Source: Variovorax sp. dw_308 (GTDB lineage Bacteria; Pseudomonadota; Gammaproteobacteria; Burkholderiales; Burkholderiaceae_C). From it: a stretch of 64,000 bases of DNA. A program made the position numbers and the translations under genes. This document shows positions 1-6,058 of this stretch, piece by piece (the stretch's first letter is position 1; every line of letters begins with the position of its first letter). The notes under the pieces are model-generated. The model did no database searches. It worked only from the letters and a program-made list of their open reading frames with translations, and was not told the DNA's origin. Location of the stretch: contig NZ_JAATOM010000022.1 of assembly GCF_019207085.1 (NCBI RefSeq), forward strand, positions 1 to 64,000, in the 5' to 3' direction.

Positions 1-1
1 G

Positions 2-628
2 CTGCTTGGGGACATTGGCACGGATCTGACGCGCAATGCGGTCAGGGAGGGCATCACCGGGCCGCTGGCCAAGTTCGGCGGCGATCTGTTGGGCGACGGC
101 GGCGCGCTGGCTGGACTGCTCGGCAGCACCTCGAAGAAGGAGACGTTCGCCGGCCGCGGGGCCAGCGCATCGAACCCTCTCTACGTCCGGTCTGTTGACA
201 GCTTGGGCGCTGCCGCCAACTCGTCGACGTTCGGTTCGTCAAGCGGCGGCGGCTCTGGCCTCGCCGGCGCAATCGGCTCGATCTTCGGCGGGCTGTCGAA
301 CGGCACCGCGACTTCGGTTGCCAACGCACTGCCAGGTGACTCGCTCGACAACCTCATCAAGCTCACCGGCGGGTGGGGAACGATGGCCGGCTTTGCCGAT
401 GGCGGATCGCCTCCGCTGAACCGCGTCTCCATCGTCGGCGAGCGCGGGCCTGAACTGTTCGTCCCGAAGCAGGCCGGCACCATCATCCCGAACCATGCGC
501 TCGGTGGCGGAGGTGGAGGTGGCATCCACATCACCATCCCCGTCCAAGGAAACATCGACCGCCGCACCAAGGACCAAGTCGCGGCTGAAGCTGGCCGTGC
601 TGTCCGGCGCGCCGCCCGCTTGGGGTGA
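2..628 (+). CDS. Phage tail tape-measure protein, C-terminal part (5' end outside window)
   Basis: The reading frame is open from base 2 and ends at a TGA at 626-628, giving the last 208 residues. The segment GERGPELFVP followed by an Ala/Gly hinge, IIPN and a poly-Gly stretch is the usual C-terminal signature of siphophage and myophage tape-measure proteins, which set tail length and end near the tail tip. The Gly/Ser/Ala-rich low-complexity sequence before it is also typical. No minor tail, fibre or lysis genes follow on this strand; the next genes run the other way, which is unusual for a working tail module. An ATG at 89 lies inside the protein and is not the start. Confidence 0.85.
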   Translation: MLGDIGTDLTRNAVREGITGPLAKFGGDLLGDGGALAGLLGSTSKKETFAGRGASASNPLYVRSVDSLGAAANSSTFGSSSGGGSGLAGAIGSIFGGLSNGTATSVANALPGDSLDNLIKLTGGWGTMAGFADGGSPPLNRVSIVGERGPELFVPKQAGTIIPNHALGGGGGGGIHITIPVQGNIDRRTKDQVAAEAGRAVRRAARLG

Positions 629-718
629 CTGATCTTCAATCATTAGGCCTAGCCGGCTGACCGAGTCCCGTCCCTCAAGGCAAATCGCGCTTTAAATCGG
701 GCTGCGATAGCTTGCAGC

Positions 719-982
719 TCAGTCGTGCTCCGTGCGCTGTTCGTGTTCATAGAGGTCCAAGAAGATCTCAACCTCCAATAGCTCCGTCGTTGCCAGATGG
801 AAGAATCTGCTGCTGACACGAAATTGGTGAGGCATCAGAGCCTCGATAGTAAAGAAATCGCCCGGGAACAATTCGGGCATCTCGCCGCTGAACGTCAAAT
901 TCACCTCGCCGAGACCGTCTTTCCGCAGGGCTTGTTGCGCTTGATCGGTGAAGGAGTAGGTCGTTTTTTTTACGAGTGCCAT
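719..982 (-). CDS. Small uncharacterised protein, prophage region (87 aa)
   Basis: An 87-residue protein starting MALVKK. An upstream in-frame start would give 225 residues, but the extra part is Arg/Pro-rich and antisense to the lipoprotein gene, so the ATG at 982 is preferred. The product is mixed and soluble-looking, rich in Phe and Leu (GDFFTIEALMPHQF), with no signal peptide or helix-turn-helix that I recognise. It is the last gene of a leftward block that also carries a lipoprotein, a one-helix protein and a TIR protein, facing the tail gene. Function unknown; the preserved frame and plausible composition are the only support. Confidence 0.55.
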   Translation of the reverse strand: MALVKKTTYSFTDQAQQALRKDGLGEVNLTFSGEMPELFPGDFFTIEALMPHQFRVSSRFFHLATTELLEVEIFLDLYEHEQRTEHD

Positions 983-1014
983 CGGTGCTTTCTGTTGCCC
1001 CCTGATGCTACGGG

Positions 1015-1434
1015 CTAAAACGCGGTCGGCTGGATCTTCAGCGAGCCGCCCTGATCGGAGCTGATGCGGTACGAGCGCGCCTGCCCCTCGCGCACAGTGA
1101 TCTCCGCTTCGGCATCGCCTCCGCCGCAGACCCCGTTCGGCCGGGCGCCGACGATGTGCTGGCCCGGCTGCAGGTAGATCACCACGAACTGCCCAGCGCG
1201 CAGATCCGCGATCGGCGAGCCATTGACATAGAGCCGCTGCGAACACGCGCCGCCCATGAGCCCGCTGTCCCGCTTGAACGTGACCGGAACAGTTCCCGGC
1301 GCGCTCTTGGACATCGCTGACGCCAAGGTTGTGCCAGGCGTCGCTTCCGAGATGGGGGTGACGGTAGTGGCGCATGATGCGAGTAGTACGGTGCACGCCG
1401 CCAGCGCCGATCGGGACCCGAAGAGGGCCGTCAT
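1015..1434 (-). CDS. Putative lipoprotein, DUF2846-like
   Basis: A 139-residue protein with a lipoprotein signal: a hydrophobic N-terminus leading to the lipobox LLASC at about residues 17-21, so lipidation at Cys21 is expected. The mature part has a beta-rich pattern (RLYVNGSPI, LRAGQFVVIYLQPGQH) like small DUF2846-type envelope proteins that present a short peptidase-regulatory-like beta fold. Two further Cys (in GGACS and GVCGGG) could form a disulfide. The gene starts four bases after the stop of the upstream one-helix protein gene, so the two are probably co-transcribed. The role is unknown; a phage-encoded envelope modifier is an inference from location. Confidence 0.65.
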   Translation of the reverse strand: MTALFGSRSALAACTVLLASCATTVTPISEATPGTTLASAMSKSAPGTVPVTFKRDSGLMGGACSQRLYVNGSPIADLRAGQFVVIYLQPGQHIVGARPNGVCGGGDAEAEITVREGQARSYRISSDQGGSLKIQPTAF

Positions 1435-1438
1435 CGAT

Positions 1439-1636
1439 TCAGCCGTCCGACTTCACGCTGGCTCCGAATGTCCCCGCGTTTATCTCCACACTCTTTGCCT
1501 TCGTCGTGAAGTATGCGAGCGCGCCGCAAAGAGCCAAGGCGCCCAAGCCAAGCATCGCTTCCACGATTGGGTTGTCGACCGACCCGCCCGGGAACTCGAT
1601 GAGCTTACGAACCGACATCAGATCTTCTGCATCCAT
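1439..1636 (-). CDS. Small one-helix membrane protein (65 aa)
   Basis: A 65-residue protein with one clear hydrophobic stretch (about residues 26-44, EAMLGLGALALCGALAYF) between polar ends; the C-terminal tail is Lys/Ser-rich. The reverse-strand sequence GGAAACGA just before the ATG can serve as a ribosome binding site. It lies directly upstream of the lipoprotein gene with a four-base gap. A one-helix product in a prophage could be a holin-like or exclusion protein, but nothing diagnostic of either is visible and I do not assign a function. Confidence 0.55.
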   Translation of the reverse strand: MDAEDLMSVRKLIEFPGGSVDNPIVEAMLGLGALALCGALAYFTTKAKSVEINAGTFGASVKSDG

Positions 1637-1798
1637 TCTTCGTTTCCTTTGAGATTGTGACGAATTGTGTCGATGCAGATCTTACTGCGCGATAGGCTTG
1701 CTCCGTCGGCATCAGATCATGAAGTAATTCACGTGTACGGCCGTCGAATTTCTCAACGCGCTAGATCAATCATGGCGTGGTGGCGGCCAAGGAGATTG

Positions 1799-2194
1799 CT
1801 ATCTGCTCAGTTGGTCGTACAGCCAGTCCAAATCCCAGACGTGAGGCACGACACCAATCCTCGTTAGTGCGGCTGGGGTGATTGCGCGGCCTGTGTCCTT
1901 AAACGTCATCGCAATCACTCGCGCGCCCACTTCCTGCGCCATATCAAGTTCCCACGGCACCCATTTGCGGCTTCGATGGGTGTTCTCGCCAACCAAGCAG
2001 AGACAGGCCTTGCAGGACTGGATCTTCGGCCGAATCACGCGCTTGATGTACTGCTCGTCGGTGCTGTCGATTGAATTGCGTAACGACACGTCATCCATCT
2101 CGAACGGGATGTTTCTGAATCCGGCAAGACCTCGCAGTGTCCACACCTTGAACTCGTCCTCGCCGCGGAAAGAGATGAATGTCTTGACGGGCAT
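1799..2194 (-). CDS. Stand-alone TIR-fold protein, ThsB-like (MTH538/DUF1863 family)
   Basis: A 131-residue single-domain protein. It opens with a beta strand and FISFRGEDEF (residues 6-15), the TIR box-1 pattern, continues with an acidic loop around FEMDDVS, and carries the central block CLVGENTH (66-73) followed by WVPWELDMA (78-86). This layout matches the MTH538 TIR-like family, which includes ThsB, the sensor subunit of Thoeris that makes a cyclic ADP-ribose signal from NAD+ on phage infection. Glu82 sits at the conserved, probably catalytic position. A Thoeris system also needs an effector (ThsA: SIR2-SLOG or membrane/macro type); none is recognisable nearby. The gene lies in a leftward cargo block at a prophage end and could act in superinfection exclusion, but that is inference. 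Family call is by eye. Confidence 0.7.
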   Translation of the reverse strand: MPVKTFISFRGEDEFKVWTLRGLAGFRNIPFEMDDVSLRNSIDSTDEQYIKRVIRPKIQSCKACLCLVGENTHRSRKWVPWELDMAQEVGARVIAMTFKDTGRAITPAALTRIGVVPHVWDLDWLYDQLSR

Positions 2195-2317
2195 GTAGAC
2201 CTCCGAATGGTCGCGGACTTTGGCACGTCTCCCCGATACCCACCATCTGGCGCTCGGCCTATATCGAGTCTTCCCCCGCCAAGGAAGGGGTGAATGTCGC
2301 GCGCAGACGCGAATTGT

Positions 2318-2596
2318 TCAATTGGGGCCGCAGTTGCTGCGTCCCTTCACATTGCATAGATTGAAGGCGTAACTCTTGCATTCCGTGAACGCGTCGAAGT
2401 CTATGAAAAACACCTCAAGCAGCCACTTGCGCCCCGGCTTCCGTTCGATGCGTCTCGTGCGACCGTCAAACAGCGTTGCAGTTGCCTCGAGTTGCTGTAG
2501 CGCCGTCAAGTCATCAAGAGGGCGCCCGCGACAGTACAAGAACCAACGAGCTCCGGCCATCGCAAGTAGGCACGACCCCGCGAGCAAGTTCTTCAT
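2318..2596 (-). CDS. Small exported or membrane-anchored unknown protein (92 aa)
   Basis: Starting at the ATG at 2596, which has GGAG about ten bases upstream, the product is 92 residues: a short basic start (MKNLL), a hydrophobic segment to about residue 22 and a polar domain with four Cys in the C-terminal third (ECKS, LCNV, NCGP among them). A longer in-frame start at 2647 adds 17 residues before the signal and lacks as good a binding site. The segment reads as an uncleaved anchor or a signal peptide. It is upstream of, and in the same direction as, the ThsB-like gene, 123 bases away. No family recognised. Confidence 0.5.
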   Translation of the reverse strand: MKNLLAGSCLLAMAGARWFLYCRGRPLDDLTALQQLEATATLFDGRTRRIERKPGRKWLLEVFFIDFDAFTECKSYAFNLCNVKGRSNCGPN

Positions 2597-2713
2597 CCCT
2601 CGTCTCCGTTCTATGTTGCTCGCGATGGTAGTGGCGACGCGCAGCATGACCGGCTCGGGTAAATACCAGCAAGAGGACTTGCATCTTTTTGATTTACAGT
2701 CACAATATCAAAC

Positions 2714-2902
2714 ATGGAAACGAAACCAACGGGCCGCGGCGGCGCAGGGCGAGGCCAAGGGCGAAAGCCTCTTAAGGAAGGGGTGGAGTCGGTCGCGGTG
2801 CATGTCCGCATGACTGTCGACCAGCGCGACAAGTTGAACCGTCTCGGCGGTCCGCCATGGGTTCGCGACCGCATCGACAAGGCGAAGGAGCCGAAGGAAT
2901 AA
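2714..2902 (+). CDS. Small basic phage-type protein, possible ribbon-helix-helix regulator (62 aa)
   Basis: A 62-residue protein beginning METKPTGRGG, with the Gly/Arg-rich lead RGQGRKP seen in many small phage proteins annotated as Arc-like or hypothetical. It is followed by VAVHVRMTVDQRDKLNRLG, which fits a beta strand then helix of a ribbon-helix-helix fold, and ends with a helix (WVRDRIDKA). This suggests a DNA-binding regulator of the prophage early region; the assignment is by pattern only. It is the first gene of the rightward block and is divergent from the cargo genes, with a relatively AT-rich 117-base gap in between that should hold the promoters. Confidence 0.55.
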   Translation: METKPTGRGGAGRGQGRKPLKEGVESVAVHVRMTVDQRDKLNRLGGPPWVRDRIDKAKEPKE

Positions 2903-3012
2903 CCGCATCGGCCTGCAGCGGTGAATGCAGGCCACAAAAGGCGACGGCCGCAGGAGGTGAGAGTCCTGCAGCCGTCTACCACAACGTGCAACCAGCAAAG
3001 GAAACGCACACC

Positions 3013-3384
3013 ATGGCTAAGTCAATTATCGCGCCTCCGAGCGCGCCATCATCCCCTGCAGCAAGGCCGGCCGGGCCGGATGCCGAACTGAAAAGCGCCC
3101 TCAACGAGGTCGACATGCTCGTGCAGGGTGCAAACGAATCGATCGGCGCCCTGGCGCGTTCAATCAGCATGCTGCTGCGCGAGCCCGACAGCGGGAACAT
3201 GCGGTTGCGCATCAAGGCGCTCTGCGAGCTGATCGAGTACACGGCAGGCGACTTGTCGAACACCGTGAACTGCATTGCGGAGCAGCACGGCGCCCACTTC
3301 ATCGACGAGGGGGACCTCAATGAGAGGAGCCTGATCTGGGCCGCCGTGCGGGACACCGCCGCCAAGAAAGAGGTGCAATCGTGA
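3013..3384 (+). CDS. Phage-region protein of unknown function (123 aa)
   Basis: The frame is open from 2857, but the ATG at 3013 preceded by AAAGGAAA is the better start and removes a non-conserved-looking leader. The product has an Ala/Pro-rich N-terminus of about 25 residues, then amphipathic helices (SALNEVDMLVQGANESIGALARSISMLL is a long heptad-like stretch) and an acidic end. It resembles the small three-helix proteins of DUF3077/DUF-type found in pseudomonad and burkholderial prophages, but I cannot place it in a named family. Its stop overlaps the next start (TGATG), so it is translationally coupled to the next gene. Confidence 0.55.
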   Translation: MAKSIIAPPSAPSSPAARPAGPDAELKSALNEVDMLVQGANESIGALARSISMLLREPDSGNMRLRIKALCELIEYTAGDLSNTVNCIAEQHGAHFIDEGDLNERSLIWAAVRDTAAKKEVQS

Positions 3385-3731
3385 TGGCCGGCACCACTCC
3401 CGTCGCGCGGGCTGCCGTCACTCTCGCGCCCATGTCGGCCACCGCCGCCGAACTGCTGCACCGCCTGCAGCAAGAGGCGGCCGATGCCGTGGCGCCGGCA
3501 GATGGCACCATCCTGCTGTCGCCACCGGCCGCGGCATGCGACTACTACCGCGCCACCGAGACCTCGTGCACCGCCTACTTTGGTGATTGCCGGGTCAGTC
3601 TCTTCCGCCACCGCGGCTACGCCTACTGGACGGGCGATGAGGAACGCACTGACGGCGATGGCCGCCGGTGGGAGCGGCGCATCAAGGCCGTGGTTGACAA
3701 CTTTGGCGAGTTGATCGAGGGGCAATCATGA
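3384..3731 (+). CDS. Phage-region protein of unknown function (115 aa)
   Basis: The ATG at 3384 overlaps the preceding TGA; a GTG one codon upstream (3381) is the alternative. The product has an Ala-rich N-terminal helix (AAELLHRLQQEAADA) and a beta-like C-terminal half with several aromatic residues (CDYYRATETSC, FRHRGYAYWTGDEE). Its 3' end overlaps the next gene by four bases (ATGA). No domain is recognised. The tight chain of four genes from 3013 to 4926 shows they are expressed as a unit. Confidence 0.55.
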   Translation: MAGTTPVARAAVTLAPMSATAAELLHRLQQEAADAVAPADGTILLSPPAAACDYYRATETSCTAYFGDCRVSLFRHRGYAYWTGDEERTDGDGRRWERRIKAVVDNFGELIEGQS

Positions 3732-4624
3732 GCACGGCCACCGCCAAGCCCAGGAAGGCAGCTCGAGTGGCCGCCGCTGCGCAGCTCATCGACATGGAGG
3801 CCAGGGACTTCGAGCGCGGCCGCGACCTTGCCGTCGCGATGCTGCGCGAAGGGCATGCGCTTTGGAACACAGACGATGCGGCCGAACTGCGGCGATACCG
3901 CGAGGGCCGCGCGCAGAACAGATTCGCGCGCTCGTCGCTCGAGCGCCTGATCGAGGAGCCAGCACTGCTGGAGGGCTTTGCCGCAGTCTTGTCGGCCAAG
4001 CTCGGCGCCGGCGAAGGCGGCTATCCCGAGGCGTACGCAACCCTGCCCATGGCGGAGTTTGAAGCCGGCGAACTCGGTGCCGATGGGACGCAGGTCGAAG
4101 ACAGCGCCCCAACGCCATCGACGGATACCGATCCATCGCAGCCCGCCCCACAAGGTCCAGGGAACATAGGAGACGCTTGGTTGCCAAGCGCGTTGCTCTC
4201 GGAAGCAGGTGCGGTCATGGAAATGGCCTTGGCAGGGTGGTGCAGCGATGTTGCGTATGGGGCACAAGAGTTGACGGAGGCATGCCGGAAACGGTTGGAC
4301 CAGGCGATCGAGGCGAAGGACTGCAACGCCGTCGAGGCAGAGAGCTGTCGCATCGGGGTTGCGCTGGCGGTGATGTTGACCGTTGCGGAAGACGACGACG
4401 ACCAGGTATGTTGGGCAGTCGTTCGCCTCCTGCAGTACGCCAAGAAAGAACTCGACGATGTCATTGAGCGGTTGCCCCCAGCTCGTCATTACGCTCAGCC
4501 GGAAATCGACGGGGCACACGAAGGAGGCGAAGGTCCAACTCGACGCGAAGCTCGGACCTGTCGAAGCGGCTACGGTATGACGCTTGAGCAGCTGCAGGCC
4601 ACGCAGGCGGGGCGGACGATATGA
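3728..4624 (+). CDS. Phage-region protein of unknown function (298 aa)
   Basis: A 298-residue protein starting at an ATGA overlap with the upstream stop. The first 110 residues are helical and charged (AAAQLIDMEARDFERGRDLAVAML is close to a helix of this kind); a Pro/Thr/Asp-rich linker lies at about 120-150; a second helical domain spans about 150-260 (including EACRKRLDQAIEAKDCNAVE). The C-terminal 45 residues are low complexity. The two-domain, linker-joined layout suggests either a fusion or a scaffolding role. No catalytic motif seen. It ends overlapping the next ATG by four bases. Confidence 0.5.
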   Translation: MSTATAKPRKAARVAAAAQLIDMEARDFERGRDLAVAMLREGHALWNTDDAAELRRYREGRAQNRFARSSLERLIEEPALLEGFAAVLSAKLGAGEGGYPEAYATLPMAEFEAGELGADGTQVEDSAPTPSTDTDPSQPAPQGPGNIGDAWLPSALLSEAGAVMEMALAGWCSDVAYGAQELTEACRKRLDQAIEAKDCNAVEAESCRIGVALAVMLTVAEDDDDQVCWAVVRLLQYAKKELDDVIERLPPARHYAQPEIDGAHEGGEGPTRREARTCRSGYGMTLEQLQATQAGRTI

Positions 4625-4926
4625 AGGCCCGCAAGGACACCTCTCGGGCACGCTCGAACGTCCATCACCTGCGCTTGGTCCCTCCTGCCAAAAGTAAGCC
4701 GAACGCTGACTTGGTCCAGTCGCTGATGACCCTCGCCGCCGCCGCCGCCCGCGACGAGATCACAGGCATCATTTTCGCCGCCTCGCTGGACAAGCCGGAC
4801 CGATTCATCAGCAACATCGTCGGCGAATGCGCTGATCGGCCGACCTACGCATTGGGACTCGTGTCGATGCTGACGGATCAGTTGAAGGGGTTGCAGCACG
4901 ACATGAGGGACAACGGTGAGGCGTGA
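4621..4926 (+). CDS. Phage-region protein of unknown function (101 aa)
   Basis: The last gene of the rightward prophage string, starting in an ATGA overlap. The product is 101 residues: a basic N-terminus (KARKDTSRARS), then a helical body with DEITGIIFAASLD and a helix LVSMLTDQLKGLQHD. The short motif around EITGIIFA resembles small phage/plasmid proteins of unknown role that occur beside integration sites, but I do not recognise a family. After it there is no further open frame before tRNA-Phe. Confidence 0.5.
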   Translation: MKARKDTSRARSNVHHLRLVPPAKSKPNADLVQSLMTLAAAAARDEITGIIFAASLDKPDRFISNIVGECADRPTYALGLVSMLTDQLKGLQHDMRDNGEA

Positions 4927-5170
4927 CCGGAGGCCCGCTCGTCGTGATCTTCGGCCGGGAAGTCGGGCGCGTTAATCGACCAGGCCTCCCTTTTCGGGGG
5001 GTCTCTGGCCGATGTTAAGTTTGGCTAAGTGCCTGCGAGAGCGCTCGGCGTGTTCACCAATCCAAGGGGGTAAACGGAGTGCTTCATACCCCCATTGCTG
5101 CCCGTTACCCCGAAATTACCCCTTGCGGGGGCTTAGCTTGGGCTAATCCACAGCGGTCGGCGCTGGACAC
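4927..5170. other. Non-coding prophage/host boundary with iterated motifs (putative attachment region)
   Basis: No credible gene lies between the last phage frame and tRNA-Phe. The stretch carries two near-identical 14-mers in the same orientation, ttaagtttggctaa at 5015-5028 and ttagcttgggctaa at 5133-5146 (11 of 14 identical), and a cluster of TTACCCC-type words: the reverse complement at 5066-5073, then 5087-5094, 5105-5111 and 5116-5122. Short repeated words beside a tRNA 3' end are what integrase arm-binding sites look like, so this may be one arm of the attachment site. The core itself cannot be fixed without the other prophage end. Confidence 0.4.
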
Positions 5171-5204
5171 AAAAAAGCCCTAAGTGCTTGATTCACTTAG
5201 GGCT
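5171..5204 (-). terminator. Rho-independent terminator downstream of tRNA-Phe
   Basis: On the minus strand an 11-bp perfect stem (AGCCCTAAGTG, 5204-5194, paired with 5186-5176) with a 7-base loop is followed by a run of T. It lies 45 bases after the tRNA-Phe 3' end and faces the right way to end its transcript. If the prophage sits at the tRNA 3' end this terminator came with the phage or was rebuilt by it. Confidence 0.8.
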
Positions 5205-5248
5205 CTGTGGGTAAGATGGACTGTAATCGACCACCTTAGACGGGAAAA

Positions 5249-5324
5249 TGGTGGCCTGGGGCGGAATCGAACCACCGACACGCGGATTTTCAATCCGCTG
5301 CTCTACCAACTGAGCTACCGGGCC
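5249..5324 (-). tRNA. tRNA-Phe (GAA)
   Basis: A 76-base cloverleaf on the minus strand: acceptor GGCCCGG paired with the 3' CCAGGCC-type arm, D-arm AGCTCAGTTGGTAGAGC, anticodon stem-loop with GAA in the 7-base loop, T-arm GGTTCGATTCC, and an encoded ACCA end. The 3' end points toward the prophage, which fits use of this gene as an integration site. Confidence 0.95.
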
Positions 5325-5341
5325 TTGGTATGGAGCCTTCG

Positions 5342-5347
5342 ATTATA
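5342..5347 (-). promoter_or_regulatory. Putative -10 box of tRNA-Phe promoter
   Basis: A perfect TATAAT on the minus strand about 18 bases before the tRNA 5' end; it overlaps the TAA stop of the upstream response-regulator gene. A clear -35 is not visible (the best match upstream is TTTCGA-like). This would let the tRNA be made independently of the ntrY/ntrX-like operon. Confidence 0.45.
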
Positions 5348-6038
5348 CAGCGCTTCTGCGCCCTCTCGAAAGATCGACGCCCAATTGTTTGAGTTTGCGA
5401 TAAAGATGGGTGCGTTCCAGGCCGGTTTTCTCGGCCACGCGGGTCATGGAGCCGTTCTCCATTGCCAGGTGGAACTCGAAGTACGCCTTCTCGAAACCAT
5501 CGCGTGCATCACGCAGCGGCCGGTCCAGGTCGAAGGTCTGGTTGGCGCGCGGGCCGGCCTCGACGACCAGCGCCGCCGTCGGCAGCGGCATCAGGCCGTG
5601 GTCGCCGGTGGTGGTCACCGCGGCGGCGAAGTGGCTGGTGGTCGGCACCACGCTGGCGGCGGCGCGGCGGGCGCTCTCGCGGGCCAGGCCCTGCTCCACC
5701 GCTTTCAGCAGCTTCTGCAACGTGATGGGTTTCTCAAGGAAGGCGAAGGCGCCGATGCGCGTGGCGTCGACCGCGGTGTCGATGGTCGCGTGCCCGCTCA
5801 TCATGATGACGGGCATGCTCAACAAGCCAGCGGTCGACCACTCCTTGAGGAGCGTGACGCCATCGGTGTCGGGCATCCATATGTCCAGCAGGACCAGGTC
5901 CGGCCGCGCACGTTGCCTGGCCGCGCGCGCTTCCGCGGCGTTTTCGGCCAGCTCGACGTTGTGGCCTTCGTCGTTAAGGATCTCGAATAGCAGGTCTCTG
6001 ATACCCAGCTCGTCGTCGACGACAAGAATGTTTGCCAT
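5343..6038 (-). CDS. NtrX-like response regulator without AAA+ domain (REC + Fis HTH)
   Basis: A 231-residue response regulator. The receiver domain covers residues 1-120 with acidic residues near the N-terminus (VVDDE), phospho-acceptor Asp52 in LVLLDIWMPD and Lys103 in FLEKPIT. The C-terminus (about 190-225) is a Fis-type helix-turn-helix (MTRVAEKTGLERTHLYRKL). The sigma-54-interacting AAA+ domain of true NtrX/NtrC proteins is absent; a roughly 60-residue Ala-rich linker takes its place. It lies 20 bases downstream of the NtrY-type kinase gene and is its obvious partner. Without the ATPase it cannot open sigma-54 promoters in the usual way, so it likely acts as a Fis-like binder. Short forms of this kind are, as far as I recall, seen in other Comamonadaceae. 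Confidence 0.85.
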   Translation of the reverse strand: MANILVVDDELGIRDLLFEILNDEGHNVELAENAAEARAARQRARPDLVLLDIWMPDTDGVTLLKEWSTAGLLSMPVIMMSGHATIDTAVDATRIGAFAFLEKPITLQKLLKAVEQGLARESARRAAASVVPTTSHFAAAVTTTGDHGLMPLPTAALVVEAGPRANQTFDLDRPLRDARDGFEKAYFEFHLAMENGSMTRVAEKTGLERTHLYRKLKQLGVDLSRGRRSAV

Positions 6039-6058
6039 GAATGCTTCGGTGTGCGCGC

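Noticed and set aside
1439..2596. A complete Thoeris system
   Set aside because: Only the ThsB-like half is recognisable; none of the neighbours has SIR2, SLOG or macro features.
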